Shown: positions 37,871 to 42,406 of the stretch, piece after piece
How the letters are laid out: every line of letters starts with the position of its first letter
How positions within the stretch are numbered: position 1 is the stretch's first letter
Source: Candidatus Nanopelagicaceae bacterium
GTDB taxonomy: Bacteria; Actinomycetota; Actinomycetes; Nanopelagicales; Nanopelagicaceae
Assembly (NCBI GenBank): GCA_018883345.1
Contig: VEQG01000011.1
Span: forward strand, 1 to 42,406
Reading direction: 5' to 3'
Length of the DNA: 42,406 nucleotides
Notes under the pieces: model-generated
Database searches by the model: none
What the model was told of the DNA's origin: nothing
The model's input: the letters and a program-made list of their open reading frames with translations, nothing else
Position numbers and translations under genes: made by a program

Positions 37871-38911
37871 CTAGCGACGAGGCTCTGAGATCAGAACCTT
37901 TTCAAGTGATTCGAACTCTTCAATACATTTACCAGAACCATCAGCAACGCAGTTGAGTGGTTGTTCTGCAATATGAATTGGCATACCAGTTTCGCGACGT
38001 AGGCGCTCGTCTAGGCCTTTAAGTAATGCTCCGCCACCAGTTAGAACAATTCCACGATCCATAAGATCTGATGCAAGTTCTGGTGGGCACTTATCAAGAG
38101 TTGCCTTAACCGCATTAACAATTGCGTTAACAGGTTCTTCTAGAGCCTTACGAATTTCCGCTGCCGAAACCACGATTGTCTTTGGAAGACCAGTTGCTAA
38201 ATCGCGGCCACGAATCTCTGCATCTGGTTCGTTTGGTGTTGGATAAGCAGAACCAATTGCCATCTTAATTTCTTCTGCAGTGCGCTCACCAAGAAGTAAT
38301 GAAAATTCGCGCTTAACCCAATTGATAATTGATTGATCAAGCTCATCGCCACCAACACGAATTGAAAGTGAAGAAACAATGCCACCTAGCGAAATCACAG
38401 CAACTTCAGTAGTTCCGCCACCGATATCTACCACCATGTTTCCGGTTGGTTCGTGAATTGGAAGTCCGGCACCAATTGCTGCTGCCATTGGCTCTTCGAT
38501 GATGTAAACCTTGCGCGCACCTGCGGCATAACCTGCATCTTTAACCGCACGTTGTTCGACACCAGTAATACCTGATGGAACACAAACCACGATACGTGGC
38601 TTTGCTAAATAACGACGCTTATGAACTTTTTGAATGAAGTAACGAAGCATGCGCTCGGTGGTATCAAAGTCAGCAATAACACCATCCTTAAGTGGACGAA
38701 TTGCCACAATATTTCCTGGAGTACGACCAATCATCTTCTTTGCTTCAAGACCAACTGCAAGAATTCCGCCGGTATCTTGATTTACCGCCACCACAGAAGG
38801 CTCGTTGAGCACAATGCCACGACCGCGTACATAAACAAGAGTATTCGCGGTACCTAGGTCTACCGCCATATCACGGCCGATAAATGAAAGCCTTGCGTTT
38901 GGATTGCTCAT
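37871..38911 (-). CDS. mreB: Rod shape-determining protein MreB
   Basis: MreB (346 aa) is the bacterial actin homolog that directs elongasome movement at the inner membrane. The nucleotide-binding segments are visible: [23 protein letters not shown] (phosphate 1), [18 protein letters not shown] (phosphate 2) and [14 protein letters not shown] (adenosine). GGAGG lies seven bases before the ATG at 38911. The ndk stop abuts the start codon. Its presence implies a rod or elongated cell under some condition, although some actinobacteria elongate by polar growth. Confidence 0.97.
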   Translation of the reverse strand: MSNPNARLSFIGRDMAVDLGTANTLVYVRGRGIVLNEPSVVAVNQDTGGILAVGLEAKKMIGRTPGNIVAIRPLKDGVIADFDTTERMLRYFIQKVHKRRYLAKPRIVVCVPSGITGVEQRAVKDAGYAAGARKVYIIEEPMAAAIGAGLPIHEPTGNMVVDIGGGTTEVAVISLGGIVSSLSIRVGGDELDQSIINWVKREFSLLLGERTAEEIKMAIGSAYPTPNEPDAEIRGRDLATGLPKTIVVSAAEIRKALEEPVNAIVNAVKATLDKCPPELASDLMDRGIVLTGGGALLKGLDERLRRETGMPIHIAEQPLNCVADGSGKCIEEFESLEKVLISEPRR

Positions 38912-39334
38912 TTACTTCCCTCCGAAGAAGATCGAAATTTCACGTTCTGCAGATTCAACTGAATCTGATCCGTGAACAATGTTCTGTACAACTTTTGTTG
39001 CTTGTTGACGAGCTAAGTCACCACGAATAGTTCCTGGCGCTGCCACAGTTGGATCTGTAACACCAGCCAAAGAACGGAAACCTTCAATAACTCTTTCACC
39101 TTCAGCAATAAGCGCAACGATTGGTCCGCTCATCATGAACTCAAGTAATGGTTCGTAAAAAGGTTTGCCTTCGTGCTCTGCGTAATGACGTTCAAGAATT
39201 GCACGATCTGCTTGCAGCATTCGTAACGCCGTTACTTCATAACCTTTGCGTTCGATACGTGCAATTACTTCTCCGACTAAACCACGGCGTACGCCATCGG
39301 GCTTAACCAAAACGAGGGTGCGTTCTTTGCTCAC
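38912..39334 (-). CDS. ndk: Nucleoside diphosphate kinase
   Basis: Ndk (140 aa) transfers the gamma-phosphate from NTPs to NDPs through a phosphohistidine. The active-site segment NIVHGSDSVESAEREI contains the catalytic histidine (His118), and RTLVLVKPDGVRRGLVGEVIARIE is the conserved N-terminus. The start is GTG at 39334. No Shine-Dalgarno site is present, but TAGAAT ends 6 bases before the GTG. It sits between DUF4233 and mreB, as in other actinobacteria. Confidence 0.96.
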   Translation of the reverse strand: MSKERTLVLVKPDGVRRGLVGEVIARIERKGYEVTALRMLQADRAILERHYAEHEGKPFYEPLLEFMMSGPIVALIAEGERVIEGFRSLAGVTDPTVAAPGTIRGDLARQQATKVVQNIVHGSDSVESAEREISIFFGGK

Positions 39335-39340
39335 CCGCTT

Positions 39341-39346
39341 ATTCTA
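39341..39346 (-). promoter_or_regulatory. Putative -10 hexamer for leaderless ndk mRNA
   Basis: TAGAAT overlaps the stop codon of the DUF4233 gene and is followed by 6 bases and the ndk GTG. This would add a start for ndk and possibly the mre genes independent of the valS-folC transcript. Confidence 0.4.
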
Positions 39347-39676
39347 TTGGGCGTCGCGCTTAGCGACTAATTCAGCCCGGATGGCCTCACCCTTACGGCC
39401 AAAATAGATTGCGCAGCCCCAAAGCACAATGAAAATCAATGCGATTATCGCAAAAGCTGGGACTACCAATGAATAACCCGCCATGGCCACCTGTAGCAGA
39501 GAAGCAATGATCCAACCTGAACGTCTCTTGAGTAAACCTGCTGAGAGAAAAAGCAAAAGCGAAATAGTCGAACCAATAATCAATTCAGAAGTTGAAGCTT
39601 CTTTCATCGCAAGTAATAGCGCAAAACCAACGCAAATTGATTCCATCACTAAAACCGAAGCACCTAAAATTCTCAT
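39344..39676 (-). CDS. DUF4233 membrane protein
   Basis: This 110-residue protein has four hydrophobic segments and a basic C-terminus with YFGRKGEAIRAEL, matching the DUF4233 family found next to folC in actinobacteria. Its function is unknown. The start overlaps the folC stop as ATGA, and it lies 9 bases before ndk. The conserved coupling to folC suggests an accessory role near folate metabolism or co-expression only; no catalytic motif is visible. Confidence 0.8.
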   Translation of the reverse strand: MRILGASVLVMESICVGFALLLAMKEASTSELIIGSTISLLLFLSAGLLKRRSGWIIASLLQVAMAGYSLVVPAFAIIALIFIVLWGCAIYFGRKGEAIRAELVAKRDAQ

Positions 39677-41019
39677 TTATTTACCTTTAGCTCTTTCAAA
39701 ATTGCGCGAGCTTCCCCAACTGTTATAACTGAACCCGTAATTAACACACCAACAGTTTCGTCTTCCAACGGATGGCTTCCGTCAGCGATTGCCTTTGTAA
39801 TTGCAACTTTTAAATCTGGTTCTACAAAAATCCGATCACTATCTACAAAAGCACGTGCGACTTTTGCCAACTGATCAGCTGAAAGTGCTCGTGGAGATGA
39901 ACTTTGAGTAACGATAACTCCATCGATTACATCTTTAATTTCGTTAAAAATTCCAGCGGCATCTTTGTCCGCAAAGACGCCAACTACGGCGATTACGCGA
40001 CCAAAGGTGAATTCTTCTTGAAGTGTGTTGGCAAGAGTTCTTGCACCATGCGGATTATGCGCAGCATCCAAAATTACGGTCGGATCTCTGCGAACAATCT
40101 CAAAGCGACCAGGTGAAGTCGCCGCCGCAAACCCTGCTTTAACAGCCTCCAGATCTAAATGTTGATCGCCAAAGAATGCTTCAGCTGCCACTAAAGCCGC
40201 CGCAGCATTTGCTGCTTGATGTTTGCCATGTAGCGGCAAGAAGATGTCTGAATAAACATCTTTAGTACCTCGAATAGTAAGTAGTTGGCCACCTACCGCC
40301 ATTTGGCGAGACATTACTTCATATTCGATGCCTTCGCGCGCTACATCTACTCCTAGTTCCGCAGCTCTAGCTAAAAGGATTTTCGCTACCTCTGGTTCTT
40401 GATTGGTAAGGACCGCAAAAGCACCTTCTTTTAGAATACCCGCTTTAGTTTGTGCAATTTCTTCAATGGTATTTCCGAGATATTCCATGTGGTCCATGCC
40501 GATAGGCGTAATTACAGTTACAGTCGGCTTAATAATATTTGTAGCATCCCATTGACCACCCATTCCAACTTCAAAAATACCAACATCTACCGGGTGTTCT
40601 GAGAATGCAGCCATTGCCAATCCAGTTACTGCTTCAAAGAATGAAATTGGATTAGGTAATTTTGAATCGACAAAATCAAAGTAAGCCGCAATGTCGTTGT
40701 AATTAAAAATTAATTCTTCAGCACCAATCATCTCTCCATTGATACATATGCGTTCACGAAAATCTTCTAAGTGCGGACTGGTGAAACGACCTGTGCGTAA
40801 TCCGTGCGCAAATAGCAATGAATCAATAAATCTTGTTGTCGAAGTCTTGCCATTGGTTCCGCCAATGTGAATTGTCGGATAAGAAAGTTGCGGTGAACCT
40901 AGTGCGTCACACAAAAGTGAAATTCGATCTAACGAAGGTTGGATTCTGGTCTCTGGCCAACGTGCCAGCAACGCATTTTCAATTGCAGCTAAACGTTCGC
41001 GATTTTCTGCACTGATCAT
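39673..41019 (-). CDS. folC: Folylpolyglutamate synthase / dihydrofolate synthase
   Basis: FolC (448 aa) adds glutamate to dihydropteroate and/or polyglutamylates folates with ATP; the actinobacterial form is often bifunctional. It is a Mur-ligase family enzyme: P-loop GGTNGKTSTTRF, FTSPHLEDFRERI, EVGMGGQWDATN, the central domain and DAAHNPHGARTL in the C-terminal domain. It starts 7 bases after valS and overlaps the DUF4233 start. Whether it is bifunctional cannot be decided from the motifs seen. Confidence 0.95.
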   Translation of the reverse strand: MISAENRERLAAIENALLARWPETRIQPSLDRISLLCDALGSPQLSYPTIHIGGTNGKTSTTRFIDSLLFAHGLRTGRFTSPHLEDFRERICINGEMIGAEELIFNYNDIAAYFDFVDSKLPNPISFFEAVTGLAMAAFSEHPVDVGIFEVGMGGQWDATNIIKPTVTVITPIGMDHMEYLGNTIEEIAQTKAGILKEGAFAVLTNQEPEVAKILLARAAELGVDVAREGIEYEVMSRQMAVGGQLLTIRGTKDVYSDIFLPLHGKHQAANAAAALVAAEAFFGDQHLDLEAVKAGFAAATSPGRFEIVRRDPTVILDAAHNPHGARTLANTLQEEFTFGRVIAVVGVFADKDAAGIFNEIKDVIDGVIVTQSSSPRALSADQLAKVARAFVDSDRIFVEPDLKVAITKAIADGSHPLEDETVGVLITGSVITVGEARAILKELKVNK

Positions 41020-41026
41020 TTTGGTA

Positions 41027-42406
41027 TCACGCTGGTAAAGAAGCTAATTGCGCTTTAATACGTTCGATATCTTGGTCGCACTTAGTTAAGCGTTCGCGAA
41101 TCTCTGCAACAACATTCTCTGGCGCTTTAGCCATGAAGCCTTCATTCCCAAGTTTGGCAGTAGCGGTTGCTCGGTCTTTCTCTGCTGTAGCTAAATCTTT
41201 AGTCAAACGAGCGCGTTCTGCGGCCACATCAATTGAACCGGTTAAATCAAATTCAGCGCGAATCTCACCAATTTCTAATTTAGCTGATGGAGTGAAATCT
41301 CCTGATTCTAATTTCAGCAAGAACTCTGCTCCCGCTGCATATGGAGCAAGGTCAGATGGAAAAACTAAGCGACCTGGGATTTTCTGGCTGGTTTTGATTC
41401 CTTGATCATTTCGGAATCTACGAACTTCTGTGATTACTTCTTGAAGTTGAGCGACAATCTTTTCAGATGACTTATCTATAGAAGATTTGTCAGCAGCTGG
41501 CCATTCAGCAATAACCAATGATTCTTGGCCAGTTAGAGTGGTCCAAAGTTCTTCGGTAATGAAAGGCATTATTGGGTGCATTAAGCGAAGTAGCTGATCT
41601 AGAACATGGCCAAGTACCCGCTTGGTTGCTGCAGCATCACCTTTTTGGAATGCATCTTTAGATAGTTCTAGGTACCAATCGCATAAGTCATCCCAAGCAA
41701 AGTGGTAAATCAATTCCGATGCTTTTGCAAATTCGAAAGTTTCTAGTAACTGATCTGCTTCGGCAATAGTTTCGTTTAGGCGGCTAAGGATCCACTTATC
41801 GATTGCATTTAAGGTAGAAAATTCTGGAAGTGGGCCTTCGACGGTCGCGCCATTCATTAATGCAAATCGAGTTGCATTCCAAAGTTTGGTTGCGAAATTT
41901 CGAGCTCCGCCAATCCATTCCTCTGCTAGCGCTTGATCTGCACCAGGGTTAGAACCGCGCGCAAGTGAGAACCTGAGAGCATCAGAACCATATTTATCCA
42001 TGAACTCAAGTGGATCAACTACGTTGCCCTTGGATTTAGACATTTTCTTGCCAAATTTATCTCTTACCAAACCATGTAAAACAATGGTGTCGAATGGTTG
42101 TTTTCCATCCATTGCAAACAATCCAAAAATCATCATGCGCGCAACCCAGAAGAACAAGATGTCATAACCAGTTACCAAAACTGAATTTGGATAAAACTTC
42201 TTTAGGTCATCAGTGTTATCTGGCCAACCTAATGTTGAAAATGGCCAAAGCGCTGAAGAGAACCAAGTATCAAGAACATCTTCATCTTGAACCCAACCTG
42301 CTGGCGCAGTTTCATCTGGGCCAACAACTTATACATCACCATCTGGGCCATCCCAAACTGGAATTCGATGTCCCCACCAAAGTGGTCTGGAAATACACCA
42401 ATCATG
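41027..42406 (-). pseudogene. valS: Valyl-tRNA synthetase, 3' part, interrupted by an in-frame TAA
   Basis: ValRS charges tRNA(Val). The visible part encodes the end of the catalytic core (DWCISRPLWWGHRIPVWDG, then LDTWFSSALWPFSTLGWP), KMSKS in KKMSKSKGNVVD, the anticodon-binding domain and a C-terminal coiled coil. The 5' part lies beyond the right edge. A TAA at 42329-42331 splits the reading frame after GPDGDV; the same frame resumes at once with VVGPDETAPAGWVQDED, which is normal ValRS sequence. No frameshift is seen. The only downstream start codon before the KMSKS region is a TTG at 42178, too late to give a functional enzyme. ValRS is essential, so a base-calling error or a rare strain variant is most likely. 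The 'pseudogene' label describes the sequence as given, not a proven loss of function. Confidence 0.8.

Noticed and set aside
42178-42178. TTG at 42178 as a true start of a short ValRS-like gene
   Set aside because: It lies mid-domain, just before a conserved segment (VTGYDILFFWVARM), without a ribosome-binding site. It is only the first start codon after the in-frame TAA.

Overview
The window looks like a housekeeping segment of a streamlined, moderately AT-leaning actinobacterial chromosome. Several gene orders are typical of Actinobacteria: rpsB-tsf-pyrH-frr-cdsA-rlmN, valS-folC-DUF4233-ndk-mreBCD-mrdA-rodA, and rne-rplU-rpmA-obgE-proB...proA. DUF4233 is itself largely an actinobacterial family. 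Very short spacers, many 1-4 base stop/start overlaps and base composition below that of typical soil actinomycetes suggest a small free-living genome, perhaps a freshwater acI-type (Nanopelagicales-like) organism. That placement is an inference; no rRNA is present. Almost everything is on the minus strand, so transcription runs from high to low coordinates. Only two genes, an MFS exporter and a beta-lactamase-fold hydrolase, are on the plus strand.

Layout in transcription order from the right edge. (1) valS (3' part, with an in-frame TAA), folC, a DUF4233 membrane protein and ndk, then the rod-shape and elongasome genes mreB, mreC, mreD, mrdA (PBP2) and rodA. (2) RNase E/G, then rplU-rpmA closed by a strong intrinsic terminator, then obgE and proB. 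(3) The plus-strand serine hydrolase, followed by proA and gatC-gatA-gatB. (4) The plus-strand MFS exporter, divergent from ilvD. (5) A branched-chain amino acid operon: ilvB-ilvN-ilvC-serA-leuB-ilvE-cimA, with xerC behind it. A leader peptide with a Val/Ile run and an intrinsic terminator precede ilvB and form a classic attenuator. (6) The translation and lipid cluster rpsB-tsf-pyrH-frr-cdsA-rlmN behind a structured leader. (7) A polyamine module: an aminobutyraldehyde-type dehydrogenase, a PotD-like Tat lipoprotein and PotA, which runs off the left edge.

How the genes work together. IlvBN, IlvC, IlvD and IlvE give valine. CimA plus LeuB indicates that 2-ketobutyrate for isoleucine comes from pyruvate and acetyl-CoA rather than from threonine; LeuA and LeuCD must lie elsewhere. 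ProB and ProA make proline precursors. GatCAB corrects mischarged Glu-tRNA(Gln) and/or Asp-tRNA(Asn). The polyamine genes would import putrescine or spermidine and oxidise the derived aldehyde.

No CRISPR array, IS element, prophage, tRNA or rRNA was recognised, and no gene-free stretch exceeds 300 bases. I did not find a convincing entirely new multi-gene system. The most notable signals are regulatory: the ilvB attenuator, a set of apparently leaderless genes with a -10 hexamer 6-7 bases before the start codon, and structured leaders before rpsB, rplU and rne. The other is the premature TAA in the essential gene valS.
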